Source: Paenibacillus agri | GTDB lineage: Bacteria > Bacillota > Bacilli > Paenibacillales > Paenibacillaceae | DNA length: 64,000 nt | Direction of reading: 5' to 3' | Assembly (NCBI RefSeq): GCF_013359945.1 | Contig: NZ_JABWCS010000221.1 | Span: 372,001 to 436,000, forward strand | Part shown: piece after piece, positions 16,209 through 23,903 of the stretch | How the letters are laid out: every line of letters begins with the position of its first letter | Numbering within the stretch: position 1 is the first letter of the stretch | The notes under the pieces: generated by a model | What the model saw: the letters and a program-made list of their open reading frames with translations, nothing else | What the model was told of the DNA's origin: nothing | The model's database searches: none | Translations under genes and position numbers: made by a program

Positions 16209-16880
16209 TTATTCAGCAGCTGCGGCTTCGCGGAACTTCAGGAAGTCCACTGCATTGTAGACCATGATGGCGGCTTCGGCACGGGTGATTTCAGCTTTTG
16301 GATTGAACTTACCGTTGCTGTCCAGCGTGTTGATCTTGTAGACAAGCGAGCGTTGAACGGCACCTTGGTAGGAAGGGTCCAACTGGCTGTCATCCACGAT
16401 GTCGGCAGGCTTGATATTGATCATTGGCAGATTGCCGATGGCCTCCACACCCTGAACCAGCATGCTGGTGAATTGCTCTCTGGTCAAAATTTGGGAAGGC
16501 TTCACATCCTTCGGTATGTCCACCCGATTGTAGTGCGCATTAATGAATGCTTCTGCGTACCAGGCATTGTCCTTCACGTTGGTGAACAGGCCGCTGGCTG
16601 TGGGGGCAATATTGAAATCAATCGCGGCCAGGCTGAGCTGAAGTCCTCCAGCAATGAATTGTACACCTTGAGCGACCGTCACTTTCGAAGCAGGCAGGAA
16701 GGAGGTCTCTGTAACTCCCTTGATGAGGCCCTGATCTTTAAGGGAAATAATCTTTTCTTTGCCAGCTACGGAATCTAGATCCTTGAAGCTAGTCTCTGCG
16801 GCAAAAACTTGACTCCCGAGGGAGAAGGAGAGAAGAGTTACTGTAGCCATCGCAGCAAATGCGCTTTTTTTCAAATTCAT
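16209..16880 (-). CDS. S-layer homology (SLH) domain protein, secreted
   Basis: 223 residues with a signal peptide (KKSAFAAMATVTLLSFSLGSQVFA, cleavage after AFA or AEA), then about three degenerate SLH repeats, recognisable as SFKDLDSVAGKEKIISLKDQGLIKG, LFTNVKDNAWYAEAFINAHYN and the final KFNPKAEITRAEAAIMVYNAV. SLH repeats bind pyruvylated cell-wall polymer. I start at the second ATG (16880), 6-7 bases after AAGGTGGA. Nothing but SLH repeats follows the signal, so it may be a small surface protein. Confidence 0.9.
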   Translation of the reverse strand: MNLKKSAFAAMATVTLLSFSLGSQVFAAETSFKDLDSVAGKEKIISLKDQGLIKGVTETSFLPASKVTVAQGVQFIAGGLQLSLAAIDFNIAPTASGLFTNVKDNAWYAEAFINAHYNRVDIPKDVKPSQILTREQFTSMLVQGVEAIGNLPMINIKPADIVDDSQLDPSYQGAVQRSLVYKINTLDSNGKFNPKAEITRAEAAIMVYNAVDFLKFREAAAAE

Positions 16881-16965
16881 GTTCATTCCACCTTGTCATT
16901 GGATTGGCACCCTGGCCATGCTTGTTCCCTTTGACGAGGCAATGATTGGAAAGGTTGCAGGTCAT

Positions 16966-17541
16966 CTAATAGGATTCACGAAAAAGCAGATTGCGGTAAG
17001 GATACTTACTAAATGGCGTCTTGAATAAGAGGGCTATACCGCTGTCTTCGATGTTTACAGAGCGCAGGGCAGCACTTGTCACGAACTTTCGAACCAAACA
17101 CTTCACCGTTCTCTGATCTTTACGGCGGATTGCGTAAGCCAAAGCCTTGGCATAACGGCAGCTCGTGGCCAGCTTTCGATAGAATGGCAGTAAGGCACGG
17201 GCAATGTAACGGTGGGCTTTAGTATTAAAAGTAAATTGGACCAGACCCGGTGGGATCGTAGTTCCATTCGTATAGTAGCCGACAGGCGGCGTGAAGGGAA
17301 AAGAAATAAAGTAGCCGATCGCATTTGTTCCATAATCCTGATTTCCGACCAGTGAAGGAATTCTTGCCAAGAGCTCGCCCATAAGGTTGAGATTCGCTGT
17401 AACCACCGCTTTTGACCACTGGCGGGCGAACTTTTCGTCCTTGGCGATTTTTGTATAGAACGGCAGCATGGCCCGGGCTGTTTTGCGTAAAACAAAAGCG
17501 GTGACATGAGGCCGGGATTTCTTTCGTACCAATTGCGACAT
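16966..17541 (-). CDS. hypothetical protein with internal duplication
   Basis: 191 residues of unknown family. Two halves are visibly related: ARAMLPFYTKIAKDEKFARQ (about residues 22-41) matches ARALLPFYRKLATSCRYAKA (about 114-133), and AIGYFISFPFTPP in the first unit matches GIALLFKTPFSKYP in the second. Very basic, no signal peptide. ATG at 17541 is 9 bases after AAGGAGG; an ATG three codons earlier directly abuts that site. Divergent from fur. Confidence 0.7.
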   Translation of the reverse strand: MSQLVRKKSRPHVTAFVLRKTARAMLPFYTKIAKDEKFARQWSKAVVTANLNLMGELLARIPSLVGNQDYGTNAIGYFISFPFTPPVGYYTNGTTIPPGLVQFTFNTKAHRYIARALLPFYRKLATSCRYAKALAYAIRRKDQRTVKCLVRKFVTSAALRSVNIEDSGIALLFKTPFSKYPYRNLLFRESY

Positions 17542-17659
17542 CTTCACCATCCTCCTTCATATAGATTACACCCGTCTATATAAAGTATGGGGGCTGGGCT
17601 TATATCTGATTGGGCGATTGCTCCATATGCGGAAAAATATTTTTGAACTGGATGATGTT

Positions 17660-17687
17660 TTGGAACACTGGACAAGGATGTTATAAT
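17660..17687 (+). promoter_or_regulatory. SigA-type promoter upstream of fur
   Basis: TTGGAA (17660-17665), a 16-base spacer and TATAAT (17682-17687), leaving a leader of about 130 bases before fur. Confidence 0.55.
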
Positions 17688-17763
17688 AGATTTAGACTCT
17701 TTTCAAGTGATGGTAAATTTGTTATGCTCATATCGTAACGATTACTATTTAAGGGTTGATTGT

Positions 17764-17829
17764 TTGGAACAGCATCGTCGTGAGAAAGTGCAGGTGCTGA
17801 TTCGTTTCGGAAAGGCGGGAGACTTATGA
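17764..17829 (+). CDS. possible 21-codon upstream ORF coupled to fur
   Basis: TTG at 17764 follows AAGGG by about 8 bases and opens a 21-codon frame (EQHRREKVQVLIRFGKAGDL after the first residue) whose TGA overlaps the fur ATG as ATGA. The arrangement resembles E. coli uof-fur, where translation of a leader ORF controls fur. Too short to judge by composition, so confidence is low. Confidence 0.3.
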   Translation: MEQHRREKVQVLIRFGKAGDL

Positions 17830-18296
17830 ATCCAATTGAAAATATTAGCCAGCAGTTTGCAGCACATAAGTATAAATTAACGCGTCAACGCGAAGCCATA
17901 GTTCAGGTCTTGCTGGATAACGAGAAGGAACATCTCAGTGTGGAGGAAGTGTACATGCTGGTCAAGAACAGCTATCCGCATTTGGGGCTGGCAACGGTAT
18001 ATCGTACGCTGGAACTGTTGTCGGAGCTGCATATCGTTGAGAAAATGAACTTCGGTGATGGCGTGGCCCGTTACGATCTGCGTGATGACACGCATGCCCA
18101 TATGCACCATCATATGATCTGTCATGTCTGCGGAAGGCTCGAAGAGATCAAGGACGATTGGCTCTTGGATCTGGAGAAGAGGCTGGAGCGTGAATACGGC
18201 TTCACCGTTACCGATCATCGCCTGGATTTCAAGGGTACGTATGGTACCTGCAAGCATACGGGCTGCAAGCGGGACAAGGAGAAGAAGGCAGTATAA
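17826..18296 (+). CDS. fur: Fur family ferric uptake regulator
   Basis: 156 residues. Winged helix at about residues 15-80 (KLTRQREAIVQVLL, HLGLATVYRTLELL), then the dimer/metal domain with HAHMHHHMIC, zinc cysteines in CHVCG and a second pair in CKHTGC. The match to Fur is better than to PerR or Zur from the HHHMIC and the regulatory region, though motifs alone cannot exclude the others. A strong Fur-box-like site is present elsewhere in the window (55958). Ends at a terminator. Confidence 0.9.
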   Translation: MNPIENISQQFAAHKYKLTRQREAIVQVLLDNEKEHLSVEEVYMLVKNSYPHLGLATVYRTLELLSELHIVEKMNFGDGVARYDLRDDTHAHMHHHMICHVCGRLEEIKDDWLLDLEKRLEREYGFTVTDHRLDFKGTYGTCKHTGCKRDKEKKAV

Positions 18297-18359
18297 GACA
18301 AACTTAAAGCCAGTCCAGTCTGGGTGAATCCAGACAACAACTGGCATGATAAGTCAGGA

Positions 18360-18382
18360 GCGGGGGCAACCCCGCTTTTTTT
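18360..18382 (+). terminator. intrinsic terminator of fur
   Basis: GCGGGG, loop GCAA, CCCCGC and seven T residues, 63 bases after the fur stop. Confidence 0.92.
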
Positions 18383-18400
18383 AGTAGTTAATAGAACGAA

Positions 18401-18820
18401 TTAAATGTCCTTTTTGAGATAATAATGGGTGTGTCTGCCTGCATTTTCAAGGGTGCCGAACACTTCAAATCCTAGCTTCTTGTAAAAATCTAAGGCTTGG
18501 AAGCTTAAGGTATCTACTTTTAGGAACTCGCATTCCTTCTCTTTGGCGATTCTTTCAGCTTCTAACATTAGCGTCTTGCCAATGCCCAATTTTCTAAGAT
18601 CCTCGTTAACAAAAAGATATTCGATCTCCAGCCAATTCCAGCAGATTTCCCCAACAAGTCCCCCATAGATTTGCCCATCTTCATCCTTCAGGAATAAATT
18701 GACCGCTTGATATCTGCCCTTTAAGTCGTCGGGAAAATGTAACATATTGAATTCGAATATTTTATTCTTAATATAAGATTGGTGCGCACTATTCGATTCA
18801 TTGTGAATATGAAGATTCAT
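18401..18820 (-). CDS. GNAT family N-acetyltransferase
   Basis: 139 residues with the GNAT fold: strand EIEYLFVNEDLRKLGIGKTLML containing the acetyl-CoA loop (R-x-x-G-I-G-K), and the late motif ALDFYKKLGFEVFG. The enzyme transfers an acetyl group to an unknown amine. ATG follows AGGAG at 9-10 bases. The following stretch 18821-19175 has no gene I can support; it holds only a weak partial match to the TAACGGACTGTA element near 19026. Confidence 0.87.
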   Translation of the reverse strand: MNLHIHNESNSAHQSYIKNKIFEFNMLHFPDDLKGRYQAVNLFLKDEDGQIYGGLVGEICWNWLEIEYLFVNEDLRKLGIGKTLMLEAERIAKEKECEFLKVDTLSFQALDFYKKLGFEVFGTLENAGRHTHYYLKKDI

Positions 18821-19175
18821 TTAGCCGTCACTCCTGTGTAGTTGTTTTAAGGTGTTTCTGGAGCTGTTCAACTATATTTTATCAGTCCTGCAGGGTAGAT
18901 AGAGTGAAGAAAATAACTATAATTAAAGTATACTTGAGTCTATAATCTGAGAGGCGGATGCGAATACGATTGTAGCATGCGACCACCAGCATGGATCGGG
19001 CACAGTAGGGATAAACTAGGCAAGCGTACGGACTGTATCGCCGCTATTTTGCAGATTAATAGTGTTTTGACTCAATTAGAGGAGTCCGTTGCTATAAATA
19101 GATGGAGACAAGGACTATTTTTGTTAAATTCTTATTTTGCAAACACAATATTATGATAATGAAGGGTGTTACTTG

Positions 19176-19769
19176 ATGACAACTAATAGAACGAATCCTA
19201 AGGTGGATGAATTTTTAGGTAAAGCTAAGAAGTGGAAAGAAGAATATGAGAAGCTGAGAAGTATCGTCCTTGATTGCGGGTTGACCGAAGATTATAAGTG
19301 GATGCATCCTTGTTATACGGATGAGAATAAAAACATAGTTTTAATACATGGATTCAAAGATTATTGTGCATTGCTTTTTCACAAGGGAGCCTTGTTAAAG
19401 GATGCTAATGGCATTCTAATCCAGCAAACGGAGAATGTACAGGCGGCGCGCCAGATTCGGTTCACCAATATTCAAGAAATAGTTGATATGGAGACCATCA
19501 TAAAAGCCTATGTTCATGAAGCCATTGAAGTTGAAAAGTCCGGTCTGGAAGTGGAGTTGAAAAAGAACACAGAATACATCATTCCTGAAGAGTTGCAAAA
19601 TAAATTCGCTGAAACCCCTGGCTTGAAGGATGCTTTTGAAGCACTGACGCCTGGACGGCAAAGAGCATACATTCTGTATTTCTCTGATGCTAAACAAGCC
19701 AAGACCCGAACGGCCCGGGTTGAAAAATATATGCAGCACATTCTTGATGGTAAGGGATTGAATGACTAG
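19176..19769 (+). CDS. YdeI/OmdA family protein (DUF1801 plus bacteriocin-protection-type domain)
   Basis: 197 residues. The N-terminal half is DUF1801-like (LTEDYKWMHPCYTDENKNIVLIHGFKDYCALLFHKGALL); the C-terminal part FEALTPGRQRAYILYFSDAKQAKTRTARVEKYM is the OmdA/YdeI motif with the conserved GRQRxY. The family has been linked to resistance to cationic peptides in Bacillus, but biochemistry is unclear. Start at ATG 19176, shortly after AAGGGTGTT, rather than the TTG at 19137. Its probable terminator (20218) is displaced by an inserted repeat element. Confidence 0.87.
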   Translation: MTTNRTNPKVDEFLGKAKKWKEEYEKLRSIVLDCGLTEDYKWMHPCYTDENKNIVLIHGFKDYCALLFHKGALLKDANGILIQQTENVQAARQIRFTNIQEIVDMETIIKAYVHEAIEVEKSGLEVELKKNTEYIIPEELQNKFAETPGLKDAFEALTPGRQRAYILYFSDAKQAKTRTARVEKYMQHILDGKGLND

Positions 19770-19781
19770 GAAGGTGCGCCG

Positions 19782-20207
19782 GTAAAATAGGTTACGCTGG
19801 GAAACAGAGTAAACTGGGGAGTTGATCTTTAGAAGCAGACCGGACAGGGATGTTGATCCTGGTCAATATTGAAAATAACGTCATTTTTGTACCTTAAATT
19901 CATCGGTTTACGTTGAGAAAGCAAATTAAGTGCAGAATTGTACCTTATTTTCCTGATTTCACCCCAAAAGAAGCTCTACCGGAAGAATTAACAAACAAAA
20001 ATGTCCTTAATTTCCTTCTTAGCCTACTCTCATCCAAATTAAGGTACAAAAATGCTCTTATTTCCGTATTCGCAAGGCGGGAGCAGACCGGTACAGAGTC
20101 AGAGAATCTTCATGTTACTCCAGGGGGAACACGGGGGCGCGGCTGCGAACCAGCTTCGGTCAAGCGCTGCTGCATAGGATGGTTCGTCTGTAAAATAGGT
20201 TAGGCTG
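19782..20207. repeat. segment flanked by 18-bp direct repeats, holding the GGTACAAAAATG element copy 2
   Basis: GTAAAATAGGTTACGCTG (19782-19799) and GTAAAATAGGTTAGGCTG (20190-20207) agree at 17 of 18 bases. Between them lie TCATTTTTGTACCTTAAAT (19881), TTGTACCTTATTTT (19937) and AAGGTACAAAAATGCTCTTA (20041). It sits between the YdeI-type gene and a terminator, as expected of an insertion or duplication. A 96-codon frame inside is not considered a gene. Confidence 0.6.
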
Positions 20208-20217
20208 ATTTTATTTT

Positions 20218-20261
20218 TAGACCAATGACTCCGGTTAAAGGGGTTCATTGGTCTATTTTTT
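20218..20261 (+). terminator. intrinsic terminator
   Basis: TAGACCAATGA and TCATTGGTCTA pair perfectly around a 16-base loop, followed by six T residues. Confidence 0.9.
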
Positions 20262-20303
20262 GAATAGGTGAGTCTAATTTTTCTGCTAGAAATCTAATGT
20301 GAT

Positions 20304-20522
20304 CTAAGAAGGATGAATCGTGTTCTTTGAAGTCATATAAACTGAAGGATTCAATGTTTCGCTTTCAATGACGAGAGCTGTTAGCCCTGTTTTTGTTCTG
20401 GTTTCGTGCCATTCCTCTTGCGTCCAAAATACAGCATCGCCAGCTTGAATTTTGAAATATTCATCGGTTTCACTTCTAACCAAGCCCTCCCCTGCTAGAA
20501 TAAGAAGGAGTTGAGGTATCAC
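20304..20522 (-). pseudogene. N-terminally truncated cupin protein
   Basis: 72 codons encode the back half of a small cupin: PQLLLILAGEGLVRSETDEYF, AGDAVFWTQEEWHETRT and TALVIESE. Typical proteins of this kind have some 35-40 further residues with metal-binding histidines before this point. Here the frame upstream hits TAA beside the 3' end of the next gene and there is no ribosome binding site, so this is a fragment left by a deletion. The GTG at 20522 is only nominal. Confidence 0.6.
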
Positions 20523-20530
20523 TGCTTGAT

Positions 20531-21085
20531 TTAGAAGTTCTTATCCACGTTGCCTTTGGCCTGCTTTGGCCAGAGTGTATAGCTGAAGCTGATGGCAAAA
20601 TCTATGATCAGCACCATCGCCCAGAAGCGTATTGTGTCTGACAGACTCTCAGTTCGGGCTGGATCACCCACGAAGAGGATCATGAGATATAGGGCTGCAC
20701 AGCCAATAACGAAGGCGAGCAGGTGCTTGAACCAGCCTTTGCGTTCATTGAGGGCATGCGCGGCTCCGTGTTTCGGTTTTGCTATGGGCTTCGGCCCGCC
20801 CGCAAAGCGGTGGGCGAATCGGCTGTCCGCCCAGGCGATCATTGCATGCCCGAAGGCGATGGAAGTTCCGATATACACAGCGGCGAGACTATGTGCGAAG
20901 GTGGCAGTGGACCCGGACCGCAGGTCAAGAATCGTAGCCAGGATCAACGCCAGATCCACGATGGGAGTACAAATAAGGAGCGCAGCACCTATTTTTTTCT
21001 GCTTTAACACATAACGAAAGACTAAACCGGCCAGCACAAATACCCAAAATGCGATCTCGCAGCCGATGATAAAAGCAGTGATCAA
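20531..21085 (-). CDS. integral membrane protein of unknown function
   Basis: 184 residues with about five hydrophobic helices (AFIIGCEIAFWVFVLAGLVF; ALLICTPIVDLALILATIL; the LLAFVIGCAALYLMILFVGD segment) and a basic loop in the middle (GGPKPIAKPKHGAAH). The pattern is that of an uncharacterised Paenibacillus/Bacillus membrane family. The ATG follows AGGAGGAGTAGGGA. It diverges from a TetR gene over two operator-like sites, so expression is probably under that repressor. Confidence 0.75.
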   Translation of the reverse strand: MITAFIIGCEIAFWVFVLAGLVFRYVLKQKKIGAALLICTPIVDLALILATILDLRSGSTATFAHSLAAVYIGTSIAFGHAMIAWADSRFAHRFAGGPKPIAKPKHGAAHALNERKGWFKHLLAFVIGCAALYLMILFVGDPARTESLSDTIRFWAMVLIIDFAISFSYTLWPKQAKGNVDKNF

Positions 21086-21101
21086 TCCCTACTCCTCCTT
21101 T

Positions 21102-21173
21102 TATAATACAAATGTACTAAATTGTGAGTAGAGTTTACCATGTTTTTATTATTTAATACAACTGTGTTATAAT
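21102..21173. promoter_or_regulatory. paired TetR operator-like sites, and -10 of a probably leaderless tetR
   Basis: AATACAAATGTACTAA (from 21105) and AATACAACTGTGTTATAA (from 21155) lie 50 bp apart between the divergent genes. The second overlaps a perfect TATAAT (21168-21173) only six bases before the TetR ATG, so that transcript probably starts at or next to its start codon. Confidence 0.5.
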
Positions 21174-21179
21174 CGGGTC

Positions 21180-21767
21180 ATGCCCAAAATAGTGAATCAT
21201 GATGAACGTCGGAGGCTGCTTGCAGAAGCTGCCTGGCGGATTATACGCCGGGAAGGTCTAGAAGCCGTGTCTGTGCGGAATGTTGCCAAAGAATCTGGAA
21301 TGTCGCTGGGGTCGTTGCGGCATTATTTTGTCACCCAGGACGAGCTATTGGCCTTTTCCATGAGGCTGGTGTCGGAGCGGGCAGGCGAGCGTATTCGGAG
21401 TATGACATTTTCAGATGCTCCCCGGTGTAACGCAGAGCTGTTGATTGGTGAACTGTTGCCACTGGATGAGGAGCGACGTGCGGAAGCAGAGGTCTGGCTT
21501 GCTTTTGTAGGCGGGTCTGTAGCGGCATCTGCCCGGGAACTGAAACTGAAGGTACACAACGAGTTATATGAGTGTTTTCGGGGACTGGTTCATTATCTCT
21601 CCGAGCATAACCTGCTGAAGAAGGGAGTAGACTTGGAGCTGGAGAGCAAACGACTCCATGCTATGGTAGATGGCTTAGTAGTCCACCATATTCTTCATCC
21701 GGAAGAATTGACCCCGGAGGAGATGATGCGGCTGGTTACGTATCATCTAGACACCCTGCTGGTTTAA
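21180..21767 (+). CDS. TetR family transcriptional regulator
   Basis: 195 residues. The DNA-binding part is at residues 8-55: RRRLLAEAAWRIIRREGLEA and VAKESGMSLGSLRHYF (recognition helix). The C-terminal domain resembles TetR_C_6/BetI-like proteins. There is no ribosome binding site before the ATG at 21180, consistent with a leaderless message. It is divergent from the membrane protein at 20531-21085, its likely target. Confidence 0.88.
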   Translation: MPKIVNHDERRRLLAEAAWRIIRREGLEAVSVRNVAKESGMSLGSLRHYFVTQDELLAFSMRLVSERAGERIRSMTFSDAPRCNAELLIGELLPLDEERRAEAEVWLAFVGGSVAASARELKLKVHNELYECFRGLVHYLSEHNLLKKGVDLELESKRLHAMVDGLVVHHILHPEELTPEEMMRLVTYHLDTLLV

Positions 21768-21768
21768 G

Positions 21769-21800
21769 AAAAAGCTGCCATGATTTCATGACAGCTTTTT
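21769..21800. terminator. bidirectional terminator between tetR and AIM24 genes
   Basis: AAAAAGCTG and CAGCTTTTT flank the inner inverted repeat CCATGA/TCATGA; works in both directions for the convergent genes. Confidence 0.88.
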
Positions 21801-21822
21801 GTGTTGCTTTATATTCAGAACA

Positions 21823-22503
21823 TTAACTCCGGTTGGGTACAAAAGATTTGATCCAGTTTCCAAAGCTGCCGGGATTCCGGCTCTGTACGAAAATCACGCC
21901 TTCCCCGCGGAAGCGGCAGACGAAGGCCTCCCCACTAGTGATGCTGTTCAGCCAGCCGGACGCGGCTTTTTCAATTTTATAATCCATATAATCCGGCCAG
22001 GCGACCAGGTGTCCGTTGTCTATGATCATTTCTTCGCCAGGTCCCAGATGGATGGGATGAATGGCGCCGAAGGAAGAGAGGAAGACGGTGCCCCTGCCGC
22101 TGATTTCAACGATAAAAAAGCCTTCACCGGAAAAGAGGCCCCGGGTCAGATTTTGCATCTTGGTGCTGACTTGAATACCTTGTGTCCCGGCCAGAAATCC
22201 GTCCTTTTGCACGAGCAGCCGGTACGAGCCATCCAGTTCAAAAGCTTGCACATTTCCGATCGACCTCGGCGAGAGCAGCACTTCACTGTGTCCCCGTGTG
22301 GCCGTCAGCTCCTGAAAGAAGAACTTTTCTCCGCTCAGCATTCGCCCCAGCCCTTTCATAAGGCCGCCGTCCACGGTCCCCCGCAGCTCCACGTTTGGAG
22401 ACATCGCCACCATCGCACCCATCTCAGCCTTGACACTTTCACCCGGGTCCAGCTCCACCTTCAGCATAGCGAATGCACCTTCATGCACAACCTCGTATTT
22501 CAT
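21823..22503 (-). CDS. AIM24 family protein (TIGR00266)
   Basis: 226 residues of mostly beta structure with repeated glycine-rich strands: GESVKAEMGAMVAMSPNVEL, GEKFFFQELTA, GFLAGTQGIQVSTKMQNLTR, SGEGFFIVEISGRGTVFLSS. This is the tryptophan-RNA-attenuator-like fold family named after yeast mitochondrial AIM24; the bacterial function is unknown. The ATG at 22503 is preceded by GGAGGAACAAAG. Single gene, convergent with tetR. Confidence 0.9.
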   Translation of the reverse strand: MKYEVVHEGAFAMLKVELDPGESVKAEMGAMVAMSPNVELRGTVDGGLMKGLGRMLSGEKFFFQELTATRGHSEVLLSPRSIGNVQAFELDGSYRLLVQKDGFLAGTQGIQVSTKMQNLTRGLFSGEGFFIVEISGRGTVFLSSFGAIHPIHLGPGEEMIIDNGHLVAWPDYMDYKIEKAASGWLNSITSGEAFVCRFRGEGVIFVQSRNPGSFGNWIKSFVPNRS

Positions 22504-22587
22504 CTTTGTTCCTCCGATTCTATGGATTAATTACTGCCTGCCATTTGTTCTAAGTATACCGGAAATCCTGCTGGTACTTATGGCCGC

Positions 22588-22908
22588 CTACGACAAAGGC
22601 TCCCAATACTCAACGTTCTTGCCATGCCGTATGGCGTATTCTATTTCTTTCTGCGTGCTTAAACCAATATAACCCCCATGATTTATAACAAGAATACCGT
22701 AAGACATGTCTATTTTTTGAAAATGAAGATTTTCGAATAGCTGTATTTGTTCGTCTGTAAGCGTGATTCCTTCACTTTGCTCGAAAAATCCAACACTAAG
22801 CACAATATAGCCTTTCAAGGTAAGCGCTGCATTTGCTTCTTCAAATTGACTTTTGAATTTGGTGGAACCGCACAGAGTTATGATTCTAGGAGGGTCTGTA
22901 TTTTTTAT
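22588..22908 (-). CDS. nucleoside 2-deoxyribosyltransferase-like protein (likely AUA start)
   Basis: 106 residues if begun at ATA 22908. The N-terminal RIITLCGSTKFKSQFEEANA and the later VINHGGYIGLSTQKEIEYA are conserved in a small Rossmann-like family related to nucleoside 2-deoxyribosyltransferases. The first ordinary start (TTG 22818) would remove the conserved CGSTKFK segment. GAGGAGAG (22923-22916) lies 7 bases before the ATA; a TAG closes the frame further up and no ATG/GTG/TTG is present. Either a true AUA start or a mutated ATG. Substrate unknown. Confidence 0.62.
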   Translation of the reverse strand: MKNTDPPRIITLCGSTKFKSQFEEANAALTLKGYIVLSVGFFEQSEGITLTDEQIQLFENLHFQKIDMSYGILVINHGGYIGLSTQKEIEYAIRHGKNVEYWEPLS

Positions 22909-23092
22909 AGTAATTCTCTCCTCAATTTGGTATAAAAGCCAAGTCTAAATACTATAATATACTAGGCCGTAAACACTAGAAAGCTTGTCCCTTCGTTTGA
23001 AAAATGGCTAATCCGGTTATATGAAAGATACAGTGCACTGGAATTCCTGTTCGTTCAAGCTTACAATACGCCATACATGAAGAGGTGCAGCT

Positions 23093-23536
23093 ATGAATAC
23101 AAAGAACTTCAAGAAATTAACCGGAAACAAGCGCAGTTCAAAACATATTGTGGCCATCCCGTTGATACTGTCTGCTCTATTGGTGACCTTGTTCGGTCAA
23201 GTGGCCTTTGCCCATTCAGTTCAGGATAGCGCATCTGCACATAGTCAGGAGAAGATCACTACGCGTGAGCGAACGCCTTTGATTAAAAAGACTGTTCATG
23301 CCATCTATGAAGGGCAGGCAGATGGTCATACGGTTGAAGTTTCGGTATACGGCGAGCCGATAGCTTTGCAGTTCAAGCAAGGTCTGGAGCCGAAGATTAG
23401 TTCGCTGGAGACCGGAGATGCTGTAGTCATCACTTACACCGAACAGAAATTCGTGGATGATCCGGTAGTCCTGCTGTGTAATCTGCTGTCCATCCGGAAA
23501 CTTGAGTCCGGTGAGGTTAAGTATACAACTTTTTAA
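23093..23536 (+). CDS. secreted protein of unknown function
   Basis: 147 residues. A long basic N-region is followed by a hydrophobic core (VAIPLILSALLVTLFGQVAFA) and a signal cleavage site after AFA, near residue 40. The mature part contains GQADGHTVEVSVYGEPIALQF and GDAVVITYTEQ, suggesting a small beta domain. The ATG follows AAGAGGTGCAGCT. Upstream 22937-23092 shows no gene. Family not recognised. Confidence 0.7.
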   Translation: MNTKNFKKLTGNKRSSKHIVAIPLILSALLVTLFGQVAFAHSVQDSASAHSQEKITTRERTPLIKKTVHAIYEGQADGHTVEVSVYGEPIALQFKQGLEPKISSLETGDAVVITYTEQKFVDDPVVLLCNLLSIRKLESGEVKYTTF

Positions 23537-23651
23537 ACTAATTATTACCGCCTCCAGAATCCGCCAGCCTGCTGTGTATTCCCTAACAGTATGTTAAACT
23601 TAAGGAGTACAGGAAATCACATGATTATATTGAACAGGAGAGTGGCGCCGC

Positions 23652-23903
23652 ATGGCACGCACAAAAACAAAAAAAACATTATTGAAAGCAGAGCGCGCGG
23701 GAATCTGGAGCAACGTCAACCAGCGAAGAACCAATGAAGACTACAGTGTGATCTCACAGCATGTAAGGGTGACCCCGACCAAACGTCAGCAGTTGAACAA
23801 AATAAAACACAAGGAGCGGATCTTCCATGATGGCGCTCCTTTTTTGTTGCGTAAAATCCGCATACGAACCTGCCAAGACGCCGCAGCCGCGGCCGTAGCC
23901 TAA
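23652..23903 (+). CDS. small basic protein, 3' part overlapping a terminator
   Basis: 83 codons. The first 55 (MARTKTKKTLLKAERAGIWS, RVTPTKRQQLNKIKHKER) look like a conserved small basic Paenibacillus/Bacillus protein. The hairpin at 23811-23845 with a T-run lies within the coding sequence, and the last 25 residues (ending QDAAAAAVA) look non-native, so a stop codon near the hairpin may have been lost. ATG follows AGGAGAG at about 9 bases. Overlaps the converging AraC gene by 4 bases. Confidence 0.55.
   Translation: MARTKTKKTLLKAERAGIWSNVNQRRTNEDYSVISQHVRVTPTKRQQLNKIKHKERIFHDGAPFLLRKIRIRTCQDAAAAAVA
23811..23845. terminator. terminator inside the 3' end of the small basic ORF
   Basis: AAGGAGCG (23811-23818) and CGCTCCTT (23834-23841) with a T-run on the plus strand; the minus-strand side is also T-rich, so it may serve the convergent AraC gene too. 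Confidence 0.75.

Noticed and set aside
19913..20203. 96-codon plus-strand frame
   Set aside because: It runs through the GGTACAAAAATG element and a flanking direct repeat, with no ribosome site and odd composition.
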